From NCBI GenBank assembly GCA_964443385.1, contig CAYUCO010000092.1, forward strand, positions 1-6,205: DNA of 6,205 nucleotides, in the 5' to 3' direction. How positions within the stretch are numbered: the stretch's first letter is position 1; every line of letters starts with the position of its first letter. Under the pieces are notes generated by a model. That model was not told the origin of the DNA and did no database searches. It saw nothing but the letters and a program-made list of their open reading frames with translations. Positions 1 to 5,789 of this stretch are shown piece by piece. The translations under genes and the position numbers were made by a program. This DNA is from VFHP01 sp964443385. GTDB lineage: Bacteria > Chloroflexota > Dehalococcoidia > Lucifugimonadales > UBA2985.

Positions 1-512
1 CTGTGAGGCGGTACTGTCATTAAGCCAGTTAGCTCTATATTCGGCTTAGCAATTATGAATTCTACAACTTCATCAAATTCCCGAAGGTTTATACCTGTCT
101 TTGTATCTTCTCCAGAAAGGTTAATCTCTAGGTAAATCTTAGTAATCTTTTTCATTTCTCCTGCAACCACATCTATTCTATCAGCCAACTTTGCACTATC
201 CACTGATTGAATAACATCAAACATTTGGACTGCTCGCCTTACTTTATTAGATTGCAAAGGCCCTATCAGTTGTAAACTCTTTAATCCATGTGGTAGGTCA
301 GTAACGTCGAATTTACTTTCAGCTTCTTGCACCCTGTTTTCACCCAAGTGATCCAACCCCAAGTTAACAGCATCGAGAATCCTCTGATAGCTGACCTGCT
401 TACAAGCACCTAATAGAACAACACTTGATTCTGATCTGCCGGATTTATCCAATGAATATTTAATCTTTTCTCTAATCTGATAAAGCCTAGTTTCGATATC
501 AATGTCAACCAT
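1..512 (-). CDS. yggS: YggS/PROSC family pyridoxal phosphate homeostasis protein (C-terminus cut by window edge)
   Basis: This is my own translation of the minus strand from the ATG at 512-510; 170 codons lie in the window and the family is usually about 220-235 residues. Members are cytoplasmic single-domain alanine-racemase-like barrels that bind PLP and buffer its free level, with no known catalytic activity. Diagnostic blocks are in order: the PLP lysine at K38 in GACKQV, GENRVQE at 57-63, IGPLQSNK at 83-90, SVDSAKLA starting at 103, INLSGEDTKTGI, and GLMTVPP at 163-169. The usual (S/T)KT around the lysine is here CKQ, which is unusual. An AAGG Shine-Dalgarno-like sequence lies about 10 bases before the ATG, and an in-frame stop at 525-527 rules out a longer start. 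It is the last visible gene of the minus-strand operon, 48 bases after the quinone reductase and downstream of a PLP enzyme. The family call is firm. Confidence 0.93.
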   Translation of the reverse strand, partial: MVDIDIETRLYQIREKIKYSLDKSGRSESSVVLLGACKQVSYQRILDAVNLGLDHLGENRVQEAESKFDVTDLPHGLKSLQLIGPLQSNKVRRAVQMFDVIQSVDSAKLADRIDVVAGEMKKITKIYLEINLSGEDTKTGINLREFDEVVEFIIAKPNIELTGLMTVPPH

Positions 513-560
513 AAATCGTCTACCTTAAGTTAATGTTCGGAAATATTCTATACATGCAAT

Positions 561-1529
561 TTAGGGTACTAAAAGCAGCTTGCCTGTAGTCAATCGCCCT
601 TCCAATTGCTCATGTGCCAGAGCAGCATCCGCTAATGGCAATTTATTATGTATGCGGACTTTCAACTCCCCTTCGTTTACAGCATTCAGTACCTCACTAG
701 CACGATTCTCCAATTCTTCTCTATTACCTATATATGATGTCAAAGTCGGTCGAGTCAAAAACAACGACTTACTATTCAGCAACATGGGAGATATAGGAGG
801 AACTAAACCACTTGACTGTCCATAAAGAACCATATAACCCCTTGTAGCAAGACAACCAATACTTTTATCAAAAGTGTCTAGACCAACTGAGTCGTAAACT
901 ACTTGAATTCCTTTCCCATCTGATATAGCTTCAACTTCTTTTTGAAAATCGTGTGTTTTGTAGTTTATGACATAGTCAGCACCTGCAGATCTAGAAATAT
1001 TGCCTTTTTCTTCCGTAGATACCGTGCCTATAACTGTAGCTCCTAAAGATTTGGCCATTTGTGTAAGTAGTAATCCTACCCCGCCAGCAGAGGCATGAAT
1101 CAAACATGTATCTCCAGATCCTAAAGGGTAAGTCGACTTACACAAATACTGAGCGGTTATCCCCTGCAACATGACTGCCGCAGCTATGTCTACATCCAAC
1201 CCAGTGGGGATTTTTATAAGTTTCCATGCGGGACAAACAATCTTCTGCGCATACGATTGAGAGACTCCGGTGTACGCCACAAGATCTCCTTGTTTGAAAC
1301 CAGAAACATCATCACCTACTTCGAGCACCTCACCTGCTCCCTCCGATCCAGGAATAAGAGGTAATGACGGTATGGGGTAAACACCAGACCTAATGTAAAT
1401 ATCCATATAATTCACACCAATAGCCCTAAGTTGAATCAGAACCTCTCCTGAACCAGGTACAGGATCTTGAACATTATTATATTCAAGTACTTCTGATCCG
1501 CCAGGCCCTGACATTTGAATAGCTTTCAT
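561..1529 (-). CDS. qor: NADPH:quinone oxidoreductase, zinc-independent medium-chain reductase (QorA-like)
   Basis: The 322-residue protein has the full usual length of the zeta-crystallin/QOR1 family, cytoplasmic enzymes that use NADPH to reduce quinones. An N-terminal GroES-like domain (about 1-125) carries NYMDIYIRSGVYP at 40-52 and GSEGAGEV at 61-68. A Rossmann domain follows, with ASAGGVG at 146-152 for nucleotide binding, then VVYDSVG at 210-216, GQSSG at 237-241 and LTRPTL at 258-263. These blocks match E. coli QorA closely, and the structural-zinc cysteine cluster of alcohol dehydrogenases is absent. The ATG start is supported by GGAGGG nine bases upstream. The gene sits 41 bases after the threonine aldolase gene and 48 before yggS, so co-transcription is likely. 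The exact substrate (quinone or another activated carbonyl) cannot be read from the sequence. Confidence 0.93.
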   Translation of the reverse strand: MKAIQMSGPGGSEVLEYNNVQDPVPGSGEVLIQLRAIGVNYMDIYIRSGVYPIPSLPLIPGSEGAGEVLEVGDDVSGFKQGDLVAYTGVSQSYAQKIVCPAWKLIKIPTGLDVDIAAAVMLQGITAQYLCKSTYPLGSGDTCLIHASAGGVGLLLTQMAKSLGATVIGTVSTEEKGNISRSAGADYVINYKTHDFQKEVEAISDGKGIQVVYDSVGLDTFDKSIGCLATRGYMVLYGQSSGLVPPISPMLLNSKSLFLTRPTLTSYIGNREELENRASEVLNAVNEGELKVRIHNKLPLADAALAHEQLEGRLTTGKLLLVP

Positions 1530-1570
1530 AACCTAAATCCCTCCACAATAGCAAGTATACTTTTTTGTGA

Positions 1571-2605
1571 TCAATTACTTTCAACGACACTCTTAACAAC
1601 ACTTAGAGCATCATAAATGTCTTGCTCTGATATCCCATAATGAGTGACCATACGTATTTTATCACCATATGGATTACTGACCCTAAGACCTTGATCCCCA
1701 AATAATGATAAGAGTTCCTGCGTATCTCTCTCAGGAATTTCGAATATAACTATATTGGTTTCAATAACGTCGGATTGTACACGTACGTGTTCAAGATTTC
1801 TTAATCCATCCGACAACAAACGAGCATTATGATGATCTTCACTCAGTCTATCAATCATCTCTTCCAAGGCAACTAATGCTGCTGATGCCAAGATCCCTAC
1901 TTGCCTCATGCCTCCACCTAAAGTGTTTCTCATTACCTTTGCTTTAGCTATAAAATCTTTCGTGCCTAACAATATAGATCCAACAGGGCAACTGAGACCC
2001 TTGGAAAAGCAAAACATAGCTGAGTCTACGGTGGAGACCAATTCCTTAGGAGGTAGATTTTGCGCTATGGCTGCATTAAATATTCTAGCCCCGTCCAAAT
2101 GAACAGCTGTGCCATTATTATGGGATACATCTGATACTGATCGTACATATTCCTGTGGCAAAACAGCTCCACTACACCGATTATGTGTATTTTCCAAACA
2201 TACTAGAGCCGTATTCGGAAATCTAGCAGATAACTTTTTTGTAGCCTCATAAACACTATTTATATCAAGGGTTCCATTGTCTGCGTTTGCTAGCGGTTTA
2301 TAAATTATACCTCCAAGAGAAGAGGCAGCTCCGTATTCATAAACGTATATATGTGATAAGTCACCAAGAACTATTTCGTCACCTCTTTCGCAATGTGTTA
2401 AAATGGCAGATAAATTCGCCATTGTACCACTAGGCATAAATAAAGCAGATTCTTTGCCCATCATATCCGCAACTTTTTCCTGCAAAAGATTGACTGTAGG
2501 ATCGTCAGCGAACCCTTCGTCACCCAATTCGGCACTGGCCATTGCATCCAACATGGATTTAGTAGGATGAGTGACCGTGTCACTCCTCAAATCAATAACT
2601 TTCAT
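1571..2605 (-). CDS. ltaE: Low-specificity L-threonine aldolase (PLP-dependent)
   Basis: At 344 residues this is a complete fold-type I PLP enzyme of the beta-eliminating lyase/threonine aldolase family, which splits L-threonine or L-allo-threonine into glycine and acetaldehyde in the cytosol. Visible landmarks are LRSDTVTHPT at 6-15, GDEGFADDPTV at 28-38, PSGTMAN at 58-64, H85 (the histidine that stacks on the PLP ring), ENTHNR at 138-143, HLDGARIFNAA at 169-179 with D171 for the pyridine nitrogen and R174 for the substrate carboxylate, K202 in FSKGLSCPVGS as the Schiff-base lysine, and R318 in IRMVTH near the C-terminus. All expected catalytic residues are present. GGAGG lies eight bases before the ATG. 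It lies 29 bases after the carbonic anhydrase gene and 41 before qor. In vivo it may act on other beta-hydroxy amino acids; stereospecificity cannot be judged from sequence alone. Confidence 0.95.
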   Translation of the reverse strand: MKVIDLRSDTVTHPTKSMLDAMASAELGDEGFADDPTVNLLQEKVADMMGKESALFMPSGTMANLSAILTHCERGDEIVLGDLSHIYVYEYGAASSLGGIIYKPLANADNGTLDINSVYEATKKLSARFPNTALVCLENTHNRCSGAVLPQEYVRSVSDVSHNNGTAVHLDGARIFNAAIAQNLPPKELVSTVDSAMFCFSKGLSCPVGSILLGTKDFIAKAKVMRNTLGGGMRQVGILASAALVALEEMIDRLSEDHHNARLLSDGLRNLEHVRVQSDVIETNIVIFEIPERDTQELLSLFGDQGLRVSNPYGDKIRMVTHYGISEQDIYDALSVVKSVVESN

Positions 2606-2634
2606 AGACTAATCCTCCAAATTTAAAGTCAGTC

Positions 2635-3186
2635 TTAGACATTCGGATCATTAAATTTATCTCTATCTGAATCTTCCAACCCGGCAGACTTAAATTCCTG
2701 AGCATACATTTTGTAATCTTTCCATATTTTGTTGATCAGTTCTATGTGACGTTCGCTAATGGTACGCTTTACTTCCCCTGGAACTCCAACCACCAACGAA
2801 TTAGGAGGTATTTCGACTCTTTCTAATATTACAGATCCAGCAGCTATAATTGAACCCTGATTGATAGTGGTATACGAATTTACAGTCGACCCATTCCCTA
2901 GCAAACAGTTGTCTCCAACTAACGTAGCATGACACATAACCTTGTGGCCCATAGAAACATAATCACCTATAGTAGTTTGAGAGTTTTCTTCTGAATGTAC
3001 TACACAATTATCTTGGATATTCACGTATTTACCAATGACAATCTTGCTCAAATTGCCTCTAATAACGGTACCAGGCCAAACACTTGATCCCTCGCCTATC
3101 TCAACATCTCCCACAACATACGCTGCCTCACTAACAAAAGCAGAAGGGTGTATTTTAGGTGTTTTACTACCAAGACTTCTAATCAA
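2635..3186 (-). CDS. Gamma-class carbonic anhydrase-like left-handed beta-helix protein (TTG start)
   Basis: This 183-residue hexapeptide-repeat protein matches the short CamH/YrdA/PaaY type of gamma carbonic anhydrase, expected to be a cytoplasmic homotrimer with metal sites between subunits. Three histidines correspond to the metal ligands of Cam: H64 in VVHS, H81 in MGHKV and H86. N56, Q58 and D59 in VNIQDN also match active-site positions. The usual RGD is RGN (R43, N45), so the Asp near the active site is replaced. The acidic loop of archaeal Cam is missing, as in other CamH-type proteins, many of which have no measured carbonic anhydrase activity. Residues from about 140 form a C-terminal helical tail. 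The start is TTG at 3186-3184, backed by AAGGAG six bases upstream; no ATG or GTG occurs before the in-frame stop at 3231-3229. It is the first gene of its operon, followed by threonine aldolase 29 bases later. Confidence 0.88.
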   Translation of the reverse strand: MIRSLGSKTPKIHPSAFVSEAAYVVGDVEIGEGSSVWPGTVIRGNLSKIVIGKYVNIQDNCVVHSEENSQTTIGDYVSMGHKVMCHATLVGDNCLLGNGSTVNSYTTINQGSIIAAGSVILERVEIPPNSLVVGVPGEVKRTISERHIELINKIWKDYKMYAQEFKSAGLEDSDRDKFNDPNV

Positions 3187-3192
3187 TTTCGG

Positions 3193-3198
3193 CTCCTT
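3193..3198 (-). promoter_or_regulatory. Shine-Dalgarno AAGGAG that sets the TTG start of the carbonic anhydrase gene
   Basis: The minus strand reads AAGGAG here, with six bases (CCGAAA) before the TTG at 3186-3184. The reading frame upstream to the stop at 3231-3229 holds no ATG or GTG, so this site fixes an unusual start codon. Confidence 0.75.
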
Positions 3199-3205
3199 TC
3201 TGAGT

Positions 3206-3221
3206 GCATATTTAAATATGC
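3206..3221. repeat. Perfect 16-bp palindrome in the 5' leader of the carbonic anhydrase operon
   Basis: GCATATTTAAATATGC is its own reverse complement over all 16 bases. It lies between the proposed -10 box (3255-3260) and the Shine-Dalgarno site (3193-3198), so it would be transcribed in the leader. As DNA it could be an operator for a dimeric regulator. As RNA it would be only a weak AU-rich hairpin. No regulator can be named. Confidence 0.6.
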
Positions 3222-3254
3222 TTGAATATCATTAATTTATTTCAGTCAGAATAC

Positions 3255-3260
3255 ATTATA
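3255..3260 (-). promoter_or_regulatory. Candidate -10 box (TATAAT) of the carbonic anhydrase/aldolase/qor/yggS operon
   Basis: The minus strand reads TATAAT, giving a start of transcription near 3248 and a leader of about 60 bases. No good -35 hexamer is seen at 16-19 bases upstream. That region instead holds an 11-base inverted repeat (CGAAATTTTCG on the plus strand, 3276-3286). The ten bases TATAATGTAT recur identically at the glutaredoxin promoter. Because no terminator separates this cluster from the upstream redox genes, it may be an internal promoter. Confidence 0.5.
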
Positions 3261-3313
3261 CTAAACTAATCAACGCGAAATTTTCGTCACTCCAACTAGA
3301 CCAAACATAACAA

Positions 3314-3976
3314 TTATTGTTCGGGATATTCCTGATAATAATCTGCTATATATCTTAAATCTTCAGACGTTATAGAAGACCAGTTAATGTCTATAGAACT
3401 GGTTTTGGACACTCCAACCATCAAAAAAGGCTTTGCTAACATTTCCCCATCTGTACCAACACCAGAAGCCTCAAACCAAACCAGAGTAATATTACGGAAG
3501 CGTATATCAGTAAATATCTCCCTGAATAAATCTACGCTATATACATTTGCCCTGTCTATGTTGGAGAGAACAGAATTTGTTGAATAATTTACAAGAATTG
3601 CTATAAGCGGATCCTGTTCAGATTGAGGAAATTCAACGCTTAAATATCCTATGGTGTCTCCTTCAGGATTATCTCTCAAGACTTCTGTAACTTTTTGTTC
3701 TATAACTTCACTGTATACAGATTTCACAAACTCTTCTTCTGATTGAATCGAATCATCTACCGAACTACCAGAAAAAGAACCAATTACAGGCACCAATAAA
3801 GATCCGACGAAAGCCACTACCATCAACCCTCCGAAGAGTTTAATTGGTAAGGACATTTTGTCGACTTTTCGTGAATCAGAATTCCCAACATCAATATGGT
3901 CTAAAGCATCTATATCTTCTTGGTCAGGATATTCCCAGTCTTGGTAGTCGTCATCGTTTTTATAATAATTACTCAA
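3314..3976 (-). CDS. Single-pass membrane protein of unknown function with acidic N-terminal tail
   Basis: I do not recognise this 220-residue family. Residues 1-35 are rich in Asp, Glu and Tyr. A short basic stretch (R36, K37, K40, K46) precedes one hydrophobic segment at about 47-68. The remaining 150 residues look like a soluble alpha/beta domain with no cysteine and no obvious catalytic motif. The positive-inside rule suggests the N-terminus is cytoplasmic and the C-terminal domain lies outside. There is no lipobox or typical cleavage site, so it is more likely an anchor than a signal peptide. The start is probably TTG at 3976-3974; an in-frame stop sits two codons upstream and no Shine-Dalgarno sequence is visible, so translation may be coupled to the upstream gene, which ends 27 bases away. 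The next in-frame ATG is codon 41, which would remove the acidic tail. It is the last gene of the glutaredoxin/thioredoxin-like cluster, so an envelope redox-related role is possible but unproven. Confidence 0.75.
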   Translation of the reverse strand: MSNYYKNDDDYQDWEYPDQEDIDALDHIDVGNSDSRKVDKMSLPIKLFGGLMVVAFVGSLLVPVIGSFSGSSVDDSIQSEEEFVKSVYSEVIEQKVTEVLRDNPEGDTIGYLSVEFPQSEQDPLIAILVNYSTNSVLSNIDRANVYSVDLFREIFTDIRFRNITLVWFEASGVGTDGEMLAKPFLMVGVSKTSSIDINWSSITSEDLRYIADYYQEYPEQ

Positions 3977-4003
3977 TGCAAACTATGAAAATCTATCTGT
4001 GTA

Positions 4004-4591
4004 TTATATTGCCAAAGCTTTGGATAAAAGTTCTCTCAATTCATCTATAGTGTATTTTTGCCAATCTGGAAATCTCGCATTAACAAGCTCTCTTCTAGCT
4101 TCGCGTATCTCTTGTTCATCTTTACCGGGCATATTCTTTTCAACAGATTCTGTAATCTCAGCCATTTCTTTGGTTGCCATCACAGGTCTTTCTATCCAAT
4201 GACACAAATACTCTTGATCATTTGTATAGAAAACAAGTGTTGGGATAGATCTGTGTTCTCCATCTTTAAGAAACTCGTCCATTATATCCAAATTAGCATC
4301 TCTCGGAAAAACTCTGAGATCCATTCCCGAAGTATCAGCTATTTTAGCGATCACCGGCATGCCTCTGTAAACATCAGGACACCAATCCTCACCTAATACA
4401 AGTACTTTTGATACACCTGCATTTATTATTTGTTGAAAAAATGCCACGTCACTCTCTGTTAAAACCTCTCCAGCAGTGTCGTAATACTGTTCAAATCTAT
4501 CTTGATTAACGTTTATCTGTGCCACAAAATCCTTATAGAGCATTCCAGAGTTGAATCTTTCCACTGTCACAACAGAATTTTTCCCGGACAT
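4004..4591 (-). CDS. Thioredoxin-fold protein with WCPDV active-site motif (Thioredoxin_9-like)
   Basis: The 195-residue protein has no signal peptide or membrane segment and should be cytoplasmic. Residues about 60-135 form a thioredoxin fold: VLVLGEDWCPDV at 63-74, the RDANLDIMDEFL block at 97-108, and the RSIPTLVFY block at 114-122 with the cis-proline P117. This pattern (EDWCxD, then RD.NLD.MD, then RSIP) resembles the family I know as Thioredoxin_9 (PF14595). Only the first active-site cysteine, C71, remains; the second position is V74. It therefore cannot form the classical CxxC disulfide, and C130 is the only other cysteine. A helical, charged C-terminal extension (about 155-195) contains EIREARRELVNARFPDW. 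ATG start with GGAG five bases upstream. It lies 27 bases after the glutaredoxin-like gene and 27 before the membrane protein, indicating one transcript. Activity as a monothiol reductase or a non-redox binding protein cannot be told apart here. Confidence 0.85.
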   Translation of the reverse strand: MSGKNSVVTVERFNSGMLYKDFVAQINVNQDRFEQYYDTAGEVLTESDVAFFQQIINAGVSKVLVLGEDWCPDVYRGMPVIAKIADTSGMDLRVFPRDANLDIMDEFLKDGEHRSIPTLVFYTNDQEYLCHWIERPVMATKEMAEITESVEKNMPGKDEQEIREARRELVNARFPDWQKYTIDELRELLSKALAI

Positions 4592-4618
4592 AACGTCTCC
4601 ATTCTTAATTAAATTTCC

Positions 4619-4867
4619 CTAACCAATGTAACAACCAATACCCCCCTCGAACCCTTCTTCTGTAGTCCCATTTGGATAGACTACAATAGGAACTACATCA
4701 CCGTGTTTTCTCGCTTCATCCATCATTTCCTGACTTAAGTCGGCTCTCCGCTCTTCATATTCAATTCCCTCACTATCCCATTTTGTTAACAATTTAACGC
4801 AAGCATCGCAGCCCTTTATAGTATATACGATGGGCAACACATTATTATCCATATCAACTACCCCCAT
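4619..4867 (-). CDS. Small glutaredoxin-like protein with CDAC redox motif
   Basis: The product is 82 residues from the ATG at 4867, or 77 residues from the ATG at 4852 (codon 6). The inner start looks better: GGGGG sits about seven bases before it, whereas the outer ATG has only GGTGG some 16 bases away. The fold is glutaredoxin/thioredoxin-like: a first strand LPIVYTIKG (11-19), C20-D-A-C23 at the start of helix 1, a second strand IEYEER (35-40), VVPIVVY with cis-proline P60, and a C-terminal GFEGGIGC with a third cysteine, C79. Both active-site cysteines are present, so it should be a dithiol-type thiol-disulfide oxidoreductase in the cytoplasm. The glycine-rich C-terminus faintly recalls the UXX-star glutaredoxin-like (seleno)protein group, but Cys rather than Sec is encoded. 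It is the first gene of the redox cluster, directly behind a promoter in the divergent intergenic region. Confidence 0.82.
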   Translation of the reverse strand: MGVVDMDNNVLPIVYTIKGCDACVKLLTKWDSEGIEYEERRADLSQEMMDEARKHGDVVPIVVYPNGTTEEGFEGGIGCYIG

Positions 4868-4892
4868 AAAAAATCAACGTCTACCACCATAC

Positions 4893-4922
4893 ATTATATA
4901 ATAGATATTACTAATGTTTCAT
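4893..4922 (-). promoter_or_regulatory. Promoter of the glutaredoxin-like/thioredoxin-like/membrane protein cluster
   Basis: On the minus strand a -35 element ATGAAA (4922-4917, four of six matches to TTGACA) is followed after 18 bases by a perfect TATAAT (4898-4893). Transcription would begin near 4886, giving a leader of about 20-35 bases. The bases TATAATGTAT from the -10 box onward are identical to those at the carbonic anhydrase promoter. Confidence 0.6.
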
Positions 4923-4968
4923 ATATATTCACAGCAAAGAAATAAGATTCCATATCAGTCCATGCGTA

Positions 4969-4977
4969 TGCTATGAT
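4969..4977 (+). promoter_or_regulatory. Extended -10 promoter of the short-chain dehydrogenase gene
   Basis: TGCTATGAT fits an extended -10 element (TGn followed by TATGAT, one mismatch to TATAAT). No good -35 is seen at the proper distance, which is normal for extended -10 promoters. Transcription would begin near 4984, leaving about 32 bases to the start codon. GAGGG at 5004-5008 is the ribosome binding site, seven bases from the ATG. Confidence 0.5.
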
Positions 4978-5015
4978 TATCACATAAAACATCAAAAAGA
5001 ATTGAGGGATTTATA

Positions 5016-5774
5016 ATGGTTTCAAATCATAAGGTTGCCTTAATAACAGGAGCTGGATCAGGTATAGGACGATCCTCGTCTTTAGCATTATTGAAAAATG
5101 GATACTGTGTCGTTTTGGCGGGAAGGCACATTGAAACTCTGAAAGAAACTTTGGAAATGGCCGGAGATAATGGGAAAAATGCGATATCTGTAGTAACAGA
5201 TGTTACTGACCCAGAATCTATAAAGACACTCTTTGCAACTGCAAAAGACAAATTCGGAAGACTAGATGTATTGTTCAATAATGCCGGTAGAGGAGCTCCT
5301 CCTGTCCCATTTGATGAATTGTCATACGAACAATGGTCATCCGTAGTAGACACCAACCTAACTGGATCATTCTTGTGTGCTCAAGAAGCTTTCCGAATAA
5401 TGAAAGAACAAGACCCAATGGGTGGAAGAATAATAAATAATGGATCGATATCTGCCCACACACCAAGACCCAACTCTTCTCCGTACACCTCCACAAAACA
5501 TGCCATCACTGGCCTTACCAAATCCATTTCATTAGACGGCAGGAAATACAACATAGCCTGCAGCCAAATAGATATAGGTAATGCAGGAACAGAGATGACT
5601 GCGAGAATGAAAGACGGAGTTCCTCAGGCTAATGGAACTACAATGGCAGAGCCCACCTTTGACGTTAACTATGTGGCAGATGCTATATTGACGATTTCCA
5701 ACATGTCGTTAGACACCAACGTGCAATTTATGACCATCTTAGCAACGAATATGCCATTCGTAGGACGAGGATAA
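5016..5774 (+). CDS. Classical short-chain dehydrogenase/reductase (SDR family oxidoreductase)
   Basis: At 252 residues this has the normal length of a classical SDR: a cytoplasmic Rossmann-fold NAD(P)H-dependent alcohol/carbonyl oxidoreductase. Visible motifs are TGAGSGIG at 11-18 (cofactor), DVTD at 62-65 (adenine pocket), NNAG at 88-91, N114 in the DTNLTG block, S144 in NNGSIS, and Y157-x3-K161 in YTSTK. Together N114, S144, Y157 and K161 complete the catalytic tetrad. R37 at the end of the second strand favours NADP(H). The usual PG after the active site is replaced by DIGNAGTEMT (186-195), and the protein ends in MPFVGRG. That combination is a recognisable SDR subgroup of unassigned substrate that I recall from other bacteria. 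It is the only complete plus-strand gene, with its own promoter and GAGGG ribosome binding site, and it converges on the propeller gene. The substrate cannot be inferred. Confidence 0.93.
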   Translation: MVSNHKVALITGAGSGIGRSSSLALLKNGYCVVLAGRHIETLKETLEMAGDNGKNAISVVTDVTDPESIKTLFATAKDKFGRLDVLFNNAGRGAPPVPFDELSYEQWSSVVDTNLTGSFLCAQEAFRIMKEQDPMGGRIINNGSISAHTPRPNSSPYTSTKHAITGLTKSISLDGRKYNIACSQIDIGNAGTEMTARMKDGVPQANGTTMAEPTFDVNYVADAILTISNMSLDTNVQFMTILATNMPFVGRG

Positions 5775-5785
5775 TAATATCCTCG
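5766..5785. terminator. 8-bp stem-loop spanning the stop codon of the short-chain dehydrogenase
   Basis: CGAGGATA (5766-5773) pairs perfectly with TATCCTCG (5778-5785) around a four-base loop, ATAA. The stem includes the last codons and the TAA stop. No T-run follows on the plus strand, so it is a weak candidate for a classic intrinsic terminator. It may mark or protect the 3' end of the mRNA. Confidence 0.4.
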
Positions 5786-5789
5786 GTGT

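Noticed and set aside
580..825. Plus-strand open frame opposite the quinone reductase
   Set aside because: It overlaps well-conserved qor codons on the other strand and shows no domain or ribosome binding site.
3276..3286. CGAAATTTTCG inverted repeat as an operator
   Set aside because: Five-base arms around one base are expected by chance in AT-rich DNA; it is noted only because it occupies the place of a missing -35 box.
3309..3321. Inverted repeat AACAAT-T-ATTGTT over the stop codon of the membrane protein gene, considered as a terminator
   Set aside because: The arms are A/T-rich with one G or C pair each, the one-base centre cannot form a hairpin loop, and no T-run follows on the minus strand.
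4058..4396. Open frame of 112 codons on the plus strand
   Set aside because: It lies wholly antisense to the thioredoxin-fold gene, has no ribosome binding site and encodes a low-complexity sequence rich in Ser, Phe and Ile, as expected for a shadow frame.
4868..4890. Ten-codon open frame starting ATGGTGGTAGAC on the minus strand, considered as a leader peptide
   Set aside because: Its ATG falls at or before the predicted transcription start, it has no regulatory codon run, and it is followed by no attenuator-like hairpin.
5027..5496. Two minus-strand open frames inside the short-chain dehydrogenase gene
   Set aside because: They oppose a gene with a complete SDR motif set and encode no recognisable domain.
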